DNA from: Glaciecola blandensis
GTDB lineage: Bacteria; Pseudomonadota; Gammaproteobacteria; Enterobacterales; Alteromonadaceae
Reading direction: 5' to 3'
DNA length: 64,000 bases
NCBI RefSeq assembly: GCF_031846165.1
Contig: NZ_JAVRIE010000002.1
Coordinates: 372,001-436,000, forward strand
A program made the position numbers and the translations under genes. Below the pieces are notes generated by a model. That model ran no database searches. It had not been told where the DNA came from and worked only from the letters and a program-made list of their open reading frames with translations. Of the stretch, positions 17,319 to 26,348 are shown one piece after another (position 1 is the first letter of the stretch; each line of letters opens with the position of its first letter).

Positions 17319-19214
17319 ATGTCTATCAGCAACACTTTAAAGACGATGATGTTCGCCTCTGTTGCAGTAGTCGGTTTCGCCGGCGCTGTCGCAACGAATG
17401 GATACGGTGATTTTTTATCGACTGACGCTGGCAACGGTGCGGTAAAGAAGGCTAAAGAACAGCCTAAATCATACATCGTCCAAGGTAAAGGTTCAGAGAC
17501 ATTAAAAACAGCGGTAACAAGTGTTGGTGGGAGTATTTCAAGAGAGTTTCCAATCATCAATGCAGTTAGCGCAGTGCTAACTCCGTCACAAGCAGAAGTG
17601 ATTGCACAGCTCGACGATGTAAGAATTCAAGATGATCGCTCGGTAGCTACAATGAGTGCGGGTAACGGCCAGAACAAAAAGTTCATCATTGATAACTACA
17701 TTTCAACACAGACTGGTGCTGACCAATTGCACGAGCTCGGTATCACAGGTTTGGGTGTAACCGTTGCTGTACTAGACAGTGGTACTATCATGGCTGGCCA
17801 ACACGGTTTCAACCTATTGGTCGATTCTGAAGGTTACTGGCGTGTTCCTGCTAAATACGATGCAATTAAAAGCCGTCGTACTTGGTGGTTGAACGATGAT
17901 AAAAACGGTCACGGTTCACATGTGTCTGGCATTATCGCTAGTAGCCTGAAAGCTGACAACGGTAAGTTTAACGGTATTGCACCAGACGTTTACCTTTTAT
18001 CAGTGAAAGCATTCGATAAGAATGGTCAAAGTAGCTACTCAAAAGTGTTAGACGGTTTGAACTGGATTTATCACAATCGTGAAACCTATCGAATTCGCGT
18101 TTTAAATTTATCATTGGGCGCTGATGTCCAATCTAACTATTGGGACGACCCAATAAACCAAGCGATCATGAAGCTTTGGGAAGCCGGTATTGTAGTGGTT
18201 ACCTCTGCTGGTAACAGTGGTCACGAAGATATGAGTATTACCGTTCCTGGTAATAACCCATACATCATTACGGTTGGCGCGATTACAGATAGCTACACAC
18301 CATTTGATTATTCTGATGACCGTGTAACTACGTTCTCTTCAACAGGTCCTACCGTTGAAGGTTTTGTAAAGCCAGAGGTTGTTGCTTATGGTGGTCACAT
18401 TGCCGCTAAAGTAGATAACCGATATGCCTTCGGTCAGTTCTTCGAAAGTGAGACAGGCCTGGGTTACCAAGAAGTTTCTGGAACCTCACAAGCGTCAGCA
18501 GTGGTTTCTGGTATTGCAGCATTAATGCTTCAATACAATCCCTACTTGTCACCAGATGACGTTAAGTGTCGCATCATGGCAAGCGCAAAGATGGCGCATG
18601 ACGAGTCTGGTAAAATGAAGTTTTCACCGTTCGAGCAAGGCCACGGTATGGTCAATGCTTACGCCGCTGTTGCGAGTAACAAAACAGGTTGTGCAAACCG
18701 TGGTTTAGATATCCAAGCTGATTTAGCCGGTACTGCGCACTTTATGGGCCCCGTAACAAAAACCACAGGTGGTGAATTTGCTATCTTAGTCGGCGACAAA
18801 TTAGTTACTGAAGGTCATCAATGGGGAGACTCTAGTATGTTGGCTGAAGGTCATCAATGGGGCGACTCTGGTATTTTTGCAGAAGGTCATCAATGGGGCG
18901 ACTCAGGTATTTTCTCTGAAGGTCATCAATGGGGCGATTCAGGTATCTTAGCAGAAGGTCATCAGTGGGGCGACTCAGGTATCTTCGCTGAAGGACATCA
19001 ATGGGGCGACTCAGGTATCTTTGCTGAAGGACATCAGTGGGGTGATTCAGGTATGTTTGCGGAAGCTTGGAATAACCGTGACCTATTCTCTGAAGTTGCT
19101 GATTCGGTAGTGACTCCATCAGACCTTGCGATTCAAGATGAAGATGGTGAAGAACCAGTCCAAGAGTGGGAAACCACTGAAAGGTCTGCTCCAGTCGCAC
19201 CGCCACTCAACTAA
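17319..19214 (+). CDS. Secreted S8 (subtilisin-like) serine peptidase with C-terminal WGDS repeats
   Basis: A 631-residue exported protease: signal peptide (about 1-28), I9 inhibitor-like propeptide (about 48-108, KSYIVQGKGSE) and S8 domain (about 130-480). The triad is Asp153 (VAVLDSGT), His198 (NGHGSHVSG) and Ser390 (SGTSQASA), with oxyanion Asn299. Residues 498-581 are seven tandem copies of a 12-residue unit with consensus EGHQWGDSGIFA, then an acidic Pro-rich tail. The repeats look like a surface or binding module; their function is unknown. The ATG at 17319 follows TTGGAG and gives a clean signal peptide. A strong terminator follows. Confidence 0.92.
   Translation: MSISNTLKTMMFASVAVVGFAGAVATNGYGDFLSTDAGNGAVKKAKEQPKSYIVQGKGSETLKTAVTSVGGSISREFPIINAVSAVLTPSQAEVIAQLDDVRIQDDRSVATMSAGNGQNKKFIIDNYISTQTGADQLHELGITGLGVTVAVLDSGTIMAGQHGFNLLVDSEGYWRVPAKYDAIKSRRTWWLNDDKNGHGSHVSGIIASSLKADNGKFNGIAPDVYLLSVKAFDKNGQSSYSKVLDGLNWIYHNRETYRIRVLNLSLGADVQSNYWDDPINQAIMKLWEAGIVVVTSAGNSGHEDMSITVPGNNPYIITVGAITDSYTPFDYSDDRVTTFSSTGPTVEGFVKPEVVAYGGHIAAKVDNRYAFGQFFESETGLGYQEVSGTSQASAVVSGIAALMLQYNPYLSPDDVKCRIMASAKMAHDESGKMKFSPFEQGHGMVNAYAAVASNKTGCANRGLDIQADLAGTAHFMGPVTKTTGGEFAILVGDKLVTEGHQWGDSSMLAEGHQWGDSGIFAEGHQWGDSGIFSEGHQWGDSGILAEGHQWGDSGIFAEGHQWGDSGIFAEGHQWGDSGMFAEAWNNRDLFSEVADSVVTPSDLAIQDEDGEEPVQEWETTERSAPVAPPLN
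18810..19061 (+). repeat. Seven tandem 36-bp coding repeats
   Basis: Seven in-frame 36-base units encode EGHQWGDS plus four variable residues (MLA, IFA, IFS, ILA endings). Nucleotide differences are mostly synonymous (GGTCATCAA versus GGACATCAG), so the protein motif is probably kept by selection. Confidence 0.95.
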
Positions 19215-19239
19215 AAAAGTCCAAAATGACTTTAAAATC

Positions 19240-19266
19240 AAAGGCCATCATCGATGGCCTTTTTTA
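19240..19266 (+). terminator. Intrinsic terminator after the subtilisin gene
   Basis: AAAGGCCATC / GATGGCCTTT with a three-base loop, ending in a run of T residues, 25 bases after the stop. Confidence 0.9.
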
Positions 19267-19421
19267 TGTCAGCATTAAAGCAACTTAGTATAGAAAATAA
19301 TACCTAAGCTAACTGATTTCTATGCAGAAATGACTTATTATGGGCCAGTTACTATCAGTCCCAGTACTTGCAGCTTGGAAACGCAAGCTTCTTTCATCGA
19401 CAATTGCGGCAACAGGATATT

Positions 19422-22400
19422 ATGAAAAATCGTTTCTCCATTGGTTTTAACATCGGAATAAAAGCACTGCTGTTTAGTGTCGTCCTATTCCATGGTCTAT
19501 TGCAGGCCGGCCAAGATAATATCCGTTTTGAAACTTTTGGTCTTACTGAAGGTTTATCGCAAGAGAATGTAAGAGCGATTCACCAAGATAGCGAAGGCTT
19601 TATGTGGTTTGGCACGCAAGAAGGCTTAAATCGCTTTGATGGCTATCAGTTTAAAGTGTTTTCAAGCAGCTTAACCTCGCCTAACACAATGAGCTCTTCG
19701 TATGTGTATTCCATTGCTGAAACCTCTGACGGCCTAATCTGGCTTGGTACCGATAAGGGTGTGAATGTTTTCGATAAATCCACGCAGAGTTTCAAGAGCT
19801 ATCAAAGTAAAGATGGCGGTGGGGAAAACAGTTTATCAGTAATTAAAGTCGTCTATGTTGATTCCTTCGATACCGTTTGGGGGGGCACAGAAGACGGGCT
19901 TGTGCGATATAACCGTGCAAACGACCGTTTTGAAACGGTCCAATTGGATCCTGTTTTTGATAACCCTTCTTTAATGGTCGATTCAATCACTGAAGATATT
20001 AGCAACGGTTTATGGATAGCGGTAACTTATCAAGGCTTATACCGATATGATAGAAGCACAGATACTGTAGAGTTATTTACCGATCGTTTTGTTGAATCAG
20101 AGAGCGAGCTTACAGTGTCGCCTCGGGCCCACCAACTCATGATTGATCAAGAACAGCGCTTATGGATTGGCACCTTAAAGAATGGCGTTCATGTTCTTGA
20201 TTTAAAACAGCCAGTAATTGACGGAAAATTACCAAATTTTGTTAGACAAGAAAGCTTTGATGATATTAACGTTAAAGCAATATACGAAGATCAGATCGGC
20301 AATGTATGGATAGGTGCTGAAACCGGTCTATTCCTTATCGACAATGCGACCAAAAAAATAGAGTTACTGCAATACAATCTAAACGATCCTACCTCAATTT
20401 CTGACAACAATATCACTAGTCTTTTCCAAGACAAAGGTGGGGTCTTTTGGGTCGGAACGTATCGAGGCCTGAGCAAGTGGAATACTGCAACCGCGAAGTT
20501 CGACTACTATCGTGTTCAAGCTGACACCAGCGTTAGTTTGAGTGACCCTAAAATAAATGCTATTCACAATGCTGGCAATGACAAAGTATGGATTGCGACT
20601 CAGGGAGGTCTCAATTTACTCGACCTTGATACTAACTTAGTCGAGCAGTCTTTTTACAATGAAGACGATAAGAATAGCTTGCGAGAAAATAACGTCACTG
20701 CCTTACTGGCAACGTCGAAGTATGAATTGTGGATCGGTTATCGTTATTCTGGTATGAGCCGCCTAGATCGAAGAACAGGCGAGTATATTCACTACAAATC
20801 ATCTAATTCTGACGATAAGACGATTGGTTCAAACAGTGTGACATCTATTATCAAGTCAAAAGCGAATGATTTGTGGGTGGGGACTTTCAGCGGCGGTCTC
20901 AACTTATTCGACAAAGAGACCGAAACGGTTAGACGCTATCAGCATGACCCTAACAACGACTTCACTATCAGTAGCGATAAAGTGGTTGCCCTTTTTGAAG
21001 ATAAACAAGAAATGTTATGGGTTGGCACTATTGATAAGGGCCTAAACCTATTCAATCCTGCGCTAGGTACCTCGACAAGGATTCAACAAGAAAGTAATAA
21101 CCCTAAAAGTCTTGGGAGCAATACCGTATTTACTATTCATGAAGATAAAAAGGGGAATATTTGGGTAGGAACAGGAGGTGCAGGATTAAACCTCTTGTCA
21201 GCCAAAAATCGAGCAATCGGCAATTACGAATTTGAAGTCTTTAGCCGGGAACACGGACTGCCGAGTAGTTCAGTGTTTGGTATCTTGGAAGAGCATGATG
21301 GGATGCTGTGGTTAAGTACCAACCGGGGCTTAACTAAATTCGACCCTGAAACAAAGTCTATTTTGAACTACGATAGTTCGCACGGTTTGCAGGGCAATGA
21401 ATTTAACTTTGGTGCCTATCATGTCATGCCGGATGGAAAATTCTTCTTTGGTGGTACAAATGGCGTTACGGCTTTCTATCCAGACGATATTGCCCCTAAT
21501 AACCATGTCCCACCAGTCGTTCTTACCCGATTCCAACGCCTCAATGAAGTGTCTTCGATGAATTATGCTCGTAACACAAAGAACAAAATTGAAGTGTCTT
21601 ACAAGGATTACTTGATCGCCTTTGAGTTTGCAGGATTAGACTTTGCCAGCCCCGACAATAATCGTTATGCATATAAGCTAGAAGGCTTTGATGCGGACTG
21701 GATTGAAGCCAGAGATGTGAGAAAGGCAACGTACACTAACCTTCCTGCTGGTAATTACATTTTCAAAGTGAAAGCCTCAAACAACGATGGTGTTTGGAAT
21801 GAAGAGGGCGCTGATATTCCGCTGACAGTTTTGCCTGCTCCTTGGTTCTCTTGGTGGGCATACTCAATGTACACCTTCGTTTTCCTAGCTATGGCGTTTT
21901 GGTTGTATCGTTCATACCTGAATAAAGTGAAGCAAGAAGAGATTTATCGCCTGCAGTTGGAAAATGAAGTACAGAAACGCACCATGGAACTCAGTGCTGC
22001 CAACGAACAACTAATGAACGCAAGTGTGACAGATCAATTAACGGGTCTACACAACCGCCGTTATTTAGCGAACGTTATCAAAGACGAATGTAAGAACATC
22101 TCTCAGGAGTTCAATGCTTACCTGGCTGATCACGATGCTGAATCTAATGAAGGCCCTCGATTATTCTTTTTGATGTTCGACTTGGATGGTTTTAAACCTA
22201 TTAATGATACCTATGGGCATGACGCTGGAGACCGCGTTATTGTTCAAGTTGGTGAGTTATTACAAAGCGTTTGCCGAGAAGATGACATTGTTATCCGTTG
22301 GGGTGGTGATGAATTTATGGTGATCGGTAAAGTACATGACCAAGGTGAAGTTTCCTTCCTAGCTGAACGTATTCGAGAAACGATAGAGAAGTACGGTTTT

Positions 22401-22730
22401 AATATTGGCTTGTCTCAACGGATGCACTTGTCTAGCTCAATCGGCTACGCGATGTACCCTTTTGCACACTTTAGCCCTGATTCCTTGAGTTGGGAGCAAG
22501 TGCACTTGCTAGCAGACAAAGCATTGTATAAATCAAAAGATAACGGCCGAAACACTTGGGTGGGTATGGTTCAGTGTCCTGAAATACCGCCGGTGGGTGT
22601 TATGAATACGTTGACTCATAACGTTGATAAAGCCGTTGAATTAGGCCATATCATCCTAGAAACCCCGGACACTATGCGCGCAATGCATCAAAGCCGAAAC
22701 AACGTGAGCGCATTAGCAGACCGTAAGTAG
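19422..22730 (+). CDS. Beta-propeller sensor diguanylate cyclase
   Basis: A 1102-residue membrane protein. After a signal or anchor helix (about 10-30) come many two-component-regulator propeller repeats (recurring xLWVGTxxGLNxFD units, about 40-680), a Y_Y_Y-like strand domain (about 700-790), a membrane helix (about 810-830), a short coiled coil and a GGDEF domain. The active site RWGGDEF is intact and the RxxD inhibitory site (REDD, five residues before GGDEF) is present, so it should make c-di-GMP with product inhibition. The propeller is probably periplasmic; its ligand is unknown. The ATG at 19422 after CAGGA is preferred over a longer in-frame start. Confidence 0.92.
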   Translation: MKNRFSIGFNIGIKALLFSVVLFHGLLQAGQDNIRFETFGLTEGLSQENVRAIHQDSEGFMWFGTQEGLNRFDGYQFKVFSSSLTSPNTMSSSYVYSIAETSDGLIWLGTDKGVNVFDKSTQSFKSYQSKDGGGENSLSVIKVVYVDSFDTVWGGTEDGLVRYNRANDRFETVQLDPVFDNPSLMVDSITEDISNGLWIAVTYQGLYRYDRSTDTVELFTDRFVESESELTVSPRAHQLMIDQEQRLWIGTLKNGVHVLDLKQPVIDGKLPNFVRQESFDDINVKAIYEDQIGNVWIGAETGLFLIDNATKKIELLQYNLNDPTSISDNNITSLFQDKGGVFWVGTYRGLSKWNTATAKFDYYRVQADTSVSLSDPKINAIHNAGNDKVWIATQGGLNLLDLDTNLVEQSFYNEDDKNSLRENNVTALLATSKYELWIGYRYSGMSRLDRRTGEYIHYKSSNSDDKTIGSNSVTSIIKSKANDLWVGTFSGGLNLFDKETETVRRYQHDPNNDFTISSDKVVALFEDKQEMLWVGTIDKGLNLFNPALGTSTRIQQESNNPKSLGSNTVFTIHEDKKGNIWVGTGGAGLNLLSAKNRAIGNYEFEVFSREHGLPSSSVFGILEEHDGMLWLSTNRGLTKFDPETKSILNYDSSHGLQGNEFNFGAYHVMPDGKFFFGGTNGVTAFYPDDIAPNNHVPPVVLTRFQRLNEVSSMNYARNTKNKIEVSYKDYLIAFEFAGLDFASPDNNRYAYKLEGFDADWIEARDVRKATYTNLPAGNYIFKVKASNNDGVWNEEGADIPLTVLPAPWFSWWAYSMYTFVFLAMAFWLYRSYLNKVKQEEIYRLQLENEVQKRTMELSAANEQLMNASVTDQLTGLHNRRYLANVIKDECKNISQEFNAYLADHDAESNEGPRLFFLMFDLDGFKPINDTYGHDAGDRVIVQVGELLQSVCREDDIVIRWGGDEFMVIGKVHDQGEVSFLAERIRETIEKYGFNIGLSQRMHLSSSIGYAMYPFAHFSPDSLSWEQVHLLADKALYKSKDNGRNTWVGMVQCPEIPPVGVMNTLTHNVDKAVELGHIILETPDTMRAMHQSRNNVSALADRK

Positions 22731-22775
22731 TGAGATCAGCCGTTGTGTGCTAAGCATCTATTGTCATCGCCGCAA

Positions 22776-23024
22776 CCACGTCATTCCCGCGAAGGCGGGG
22801 AACCATGTTTTATCGCCATCCCCCGAACCACGTCATCCCCGCGAAGGCGGGGAACCATGTTTTATCGCCATCCCCCGAACCACGTCATCCCCGCGAAGGC
22901 GGGGAACCATGTTTTATCGCCATCCCCCGAACCACGTCATCCCCGCGAAGGCGGGGAACTAGATTCCTGCCTTCGCAGGAATGACGTATACGACGCAGGA
23001 ATGACGTATACGACGCAGGAATGA
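22776..23024. repeat. Palindromic intergenic repeat array (four 52-bp units plus 20-bp units)
   Basis: Units begin at 22776, 22828, 22880 and 22932 with an exact 52-base period, each carrying CCCCGCGAAGGCGGGG (first copy one base different). The last copy continues into the inverted arm CTGCCTTCGCAGGAATGAC, completing a long palindrome at about 22935-22985. A 20-base unit (GCAGGAATGACGTATACGAC) then repeats about 2.5 times to 23024. This is a common dispersed element of proteobacterial genomes, here amplified between two convergent genes. It fills the 341-base gap and could also end transcription. Confidence 0.9.
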
Positions 23025-23071
23025 CAAGTTTGGAGTATAGTGGATGGGTATGTACTTACCTTGATTCTAAG

Positions 23072-26000
23072 CTAGGCCAGTTGACTGATTTGTTTCTTTA
23101 GCTTGTAGAATGTGGGTTCGCTGACACCAAGCAGGGCAGCGGCCATCGACATATTGTCAGGCTCACTTTTCAAGATTGCCTCCAGTAAAACCTGTTTGAT
23201 TCTGTCAAAACAATCGGGGATACACACTTTCGCGTCAGCAATAGGCTGTAAACACGTCTTGACTTCATTCCAACTCACTGGCTTTTCTATATTTTGAGAT
23301 TGCAAGTTCAACAGTATCTTGTTGACTCTCCTACGTGCGGTGCTTGTTGGCAATTGTAGGCGCGTAGATACATCCCTCATATTGCCATTACAAGCTTGGT
23401 ATGTCAGGACTAAGAGCTCATCTTCGACGCAGTTACCGATAGATAAATGAATAAATGCTGCTTGATTTCTAATTTCGTTCAAAAAGTGCAAAGATGCGTT
23501 AAATAGACTAGTCAATAAGGTTTCTATTTCTTTTTGTTGGTTCAAAACGCCCAGACTTGGTTTCAAATCAACTACCTGTGAGTCTCGTTGTCGAGTATCA
23601 TCTTGAGGCTGTCTTGGCACACGTGAAGCGTTATCTCGCTTTTCAGTGTCAGACATATTTCCTAGTTGTTCAGTACCTTGGTCAATTGCTTGGCTAGTAT
23701 GCTGAGCCGGAACATCAATACTTTGTTCATTTTCGTGTACCTCTGAGAGTTCACGATATGACATTGCCTGTGAGTCAGTCAGATCAGTAATGTCGCTTTG
23801 AGCGCCGTGGGCTGAATCATATTCACTCGCTTCAAGTTCCAGATTGAGTTCGTCTAATGTGATCTCTGCATTCTCTGATAGCAACGTTGCCTGCATTAAC
23901 TTATTTTCTAATTCTCGAATGTTGCCTGGCCAAGGATATCGTTGCATCGATTGAAGCGTTTCAGGCGCTAGGTATTTTTTCTCCGTTTCAAACTGCTTTG
24001 AAAACTTATTCAAGAAATGCTGAGCAAGAAGAGAAAGGTCATCGCCACGCTCTCTCAGAGCGGGGTTATTCAAAGTCACCACATTTAAGCGATAATATAA
24101 ATCTTTGCGGAAGGTACCGCGCTCTACTTCTAGTGACAGGTCGCGGTTTGTAACTGCCACAATTTTCACGTCAACATCGATAACTTTGGTGCCACCAACC
24201 GGTGTGTAGTGTTTTTCTTGAACAAAACGCAATAATTTAGGCTGCATTTGTAATGGGAGCTCGCCTATTTCATCAAGTACTAAAATACCACCATCGGCTT
24301 CTTTCACTTTACCGTTTGCGCCTTTCTGAGCGCCGGTAAATGCTCCTTTCACATAACCGAACAGCTCTGATTCGATAAGCGTTTCGGGGATAGAACCGCA
24401 ATCGACGATGATCAAAGGTTTCTTGCTTCTAGGACCCAAGGTATGAATTGCGTTGATAAGCCTCTCCTTACCTGTCCCACTTTCGCCCGTAATTAACACT
24501 GTCGTATCGGTTGCCGCGGCCCGCTGAGTCTGCTTCATAACAGTTTGCATCACTGGCGACTTGTAAACCAAGGCACTAGATGACAATCCACCTTTTAACT
24601 CATTCAGCTCATTCTCGAGCATTGCGTTTTGATTCTCTAAGCGTCTATTTAACTCTTCTTCTAACTGACTTCTGCGCAAAGCTTTCCCAATTTGCCTTAC
24701 AAAGCCTTGGATAAGTACTTTTGTATCGTGAGTAAGGATGAAACGAGATGCTTCACCCACGATATAAAAGCAATCATCGGTATTCACTTCAAGAGGCAAT
24801 ACCCAATAAGCTGTATCTTCTGTAATTAGCTCTTGCTGACCTTTGGAATCAATGGCTAATGAAACTTGTTGTTCAATTATTTTATTCTGAAAAGCTAAAT
24901 CGGGTTCTACTTGCAGGACTTGTGCATTATCACTCACTTCAAAGCATAAAGATGGAAGCGTAGTCACATCTGATTGTGCTCGCCACAAGCCCGCTGAATT
25001 AAAATCAAAGGTATTGGCTAGCCTTTGCACTACATTATGCAATAGCTTGGTAAATTCGAACTCGTCGGCGATGATTGATGAAATATCCCATAGCAAAAGC
25101 ATATTGCGGTAGTTGGTCATGGTATCGCCGGTGAAAATACCACCTAAGTAATTGAACTGTTCTTCATTCATACTAAACTTGCTAATATCCCACGTCGTCA
25201 CCGCAGGCTCCTCTTGGGCCTGTGATGCTTGCAGTGCTTGTTCAGCACGATTCATAAGTACCGTTGCTTTATCTATGTCGCTATTGTTTGGTTCGTCATA
25301 TTCAACTACAGCAACACCCACGTGGAAGCTGAGTTTCACGGGCATGCCATTACTAGAATTTTCTATCAAATAAGCCTGTTGCTGCAAATACTGTTGCAGT
25401 TTATTGCCCAACACTTCTGCTTCTTTCACACCATTCGTCGCGGATGCCACTGCAAACAAGGCGCCGCCCAGGCGACTGATTCCATCATCATTTCGGGTAC
25501 ATGCTTGAATGGCATCGGCTAGTTCGAAAATAACTTGGTCGCCGACATGTGCACCTTGCTTTTTATTGATTTGTTGAAATTCCCGACAGTGCACTAAACA
25601 TAGGGCCACAGAGTGCTCATCAGCAATATGATTCACTTTTTGTAGGAGTAAGCCTCGTGCGTCGAGTTTTGTTAATGGGTCGGAATTAATGCTCTGATGT
25701 TCATCCAACAACTGCAGTACCAGGTTACAAGACCTGAGTTGTTGCAGGAATGTTTGCTGTTGATCCGTTACTCTGATTTTCGATGCGCTATGTTTGAGGT
25801 TTAGCATCCAACCGGGAATGCGGTTTTGAAAATAGCAGACAATATAATAACTTTTTGAATCAGAATGCTTCTTGATTATTTGTCTGGAATCACTTTCTTC
25901 GTTTTTTTGATTGGCTACGTTTTGGCTTGTCACCTTCGCTTTAATCCAAACATGATGCTTGTTGTCAGTGTAAAAATTAAACTCTTCGCTGCTGACTTGA

Positions 26001-26191
26001 AATGCATCTTCTGGCAAATCGTGTAAGGAAACCGTATTGCTTTGTGAACGTGAGGGGAGTCTCGATAATTTTTGATTATTAATTGTTTGCAAGTGCTCAC
26101 TAACCGCTGATATTTCATCACACCCAGAGTGAAGCATGATGGCTTCTAGTTGGCTTAGAAATACTTTGGTTTCTTGCAACGCGTTCTCCAC
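23072..26191 (-). CDS. Sigma-54-dependent activator with degenerate GGDEF, GAF, AAA+ and Fis-type HTH
   Basis: A 1039-residue bacterial enhancer-binding protein. Order: N-terminal sensory region (about 1-160), GGDEF-like domain (about 165-320) with GGALF for GGDEF but RNDD kept at the I-site spacing, GAF-like region (about 350-500), AAA+ domain (about 535-770) with GESGTGKE and GAFTGA for sigma-54 contact, a long Gln/Asp/Ser linker, and two Fis-like helical segments: one near 955-985 (GNMRDVSTRLQLP), one at 1012-1037 (MAAALLGVSEPTFYKLK). It probably activates sigma-54 promoters in response to a nucleotide or small ligand. The start is GTG 26191 without a clear ribosome site; TTG 26179, after GGAGA, is also possible. 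Confidence 0.88.
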   Translation of the reverse strand: MENALQETKVFLSQLEAIMLHSGCDEISAVSEHLQTINNQKLSRLPSRSQSNTVSLHDLPEDAFQVSSEEFNFYTDNKHHVWIKAKVTSQNVANQKNEESDSRQIIKKHSDSKSYYIVCYFQNRIPGWMLNLKHSASKIRVTDQQQTFLQQLRSCNLVLQLLDEHQSINSDPLTKLDARGLLLQKVNHIADEHSVALCLVHCREFQQINKKQGAHVGDQVIFELADAIQACTRNDDGISRLGGALFAVASATNGVKEAEVLGNKLQQYLQQQAYLIENSSNGMPVKLSFHVGVAVVEYDEPNNSDIDKATVLMNRAEQALQASQAQEEPAVTTWDISKFSMNEEQFNYLGGIFTGDTMTNYRNMLLLWDISSIIADEFEFTKLLHNVVQRLANTFDFNSAGLWRAQSDVTTLPSLCFEVSDNAQVLQVEPDLAFQNKIIEQQVSLAIDSKGQQELITEDTAYWVLPLEVNTDDCFYIVGEASRFILTHDTKVLIQGFVRQIGKALRRSQLEEELNRRLENQNAMLENELNELKGGLSSSALVYKSPVMQTVMKQTQRAAATDTTVLITGESGTGKERLINAIHTLGPRSKKPLIIVDCGSIPETLIESELFGYVKGAFTGAQKGANGKVKEADGGILVLDEIGELPLQMQPKLLRFVQEKHYTPVGGTKVIDVDVKIVAVTNRDLSLEVERGTFRKDLYYRLNVVTLNNPALRERGDDLSLLAQHFLNKFSKQFETEKKYLAPETLQSMQRYPWPGNIRELENKLMQATLLSENAEITLDELNLELEASEYDSAHGAQSDITDLTDSQAMSYRELSEVHENEQSIDVPAQHTSQAIDQGTEQLGNMSDTEKRDNASRVPRQPQDDTRQRDSQVVDLKPSLGVLNQQKEIETLLTSLFNASLHFLNEIRNQAAFIHLSIGNCVEDELLVLTYQACNGNMRDVSTRLQLPTSTARRRVNKILLNLQSQNIEKPVSWNEVKTCLQPIADAKVCIPDCFDRIKQVLLEAILKSEPDNMSMAAALLGVSEPTFYKLKKQISQLA

Positions 26192-26278
26192 TCAAATTAT
26201 GAGTTATTTTATATCAGTATTGGGTTTTCCAGATACAATATGGTAGCGTGATCGCATCGAAAACATGAACTGTCATTT

Positions 26279-26296
26279 AAGTATATAAACATACTT
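26279..26296. promoter_or_regulatory. Inverted repeat upstream of moaA
   Basis: AAGTAT-N6-ATACTT, centred about 60 bases before the moaA start in the divergent gap to the sigma-54 activator. It could be an operator; no family is recognised. Confidence 0.3.
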
Positions 26297-26348
26297 TTAA
26301 GCTGCAAAAAACTATGCGTTTAATACCTATATCTAAAAAAAGGGTGAT

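Noticed and set aside
22743..23024. Open frames across the palindromic repeat (peptides with REGGEP and SCLRRND motifs)
   Set aside because: These are the well-known false translations of this intergenic repeat; period and palindromy explain the open frame and there is no ribosome site.
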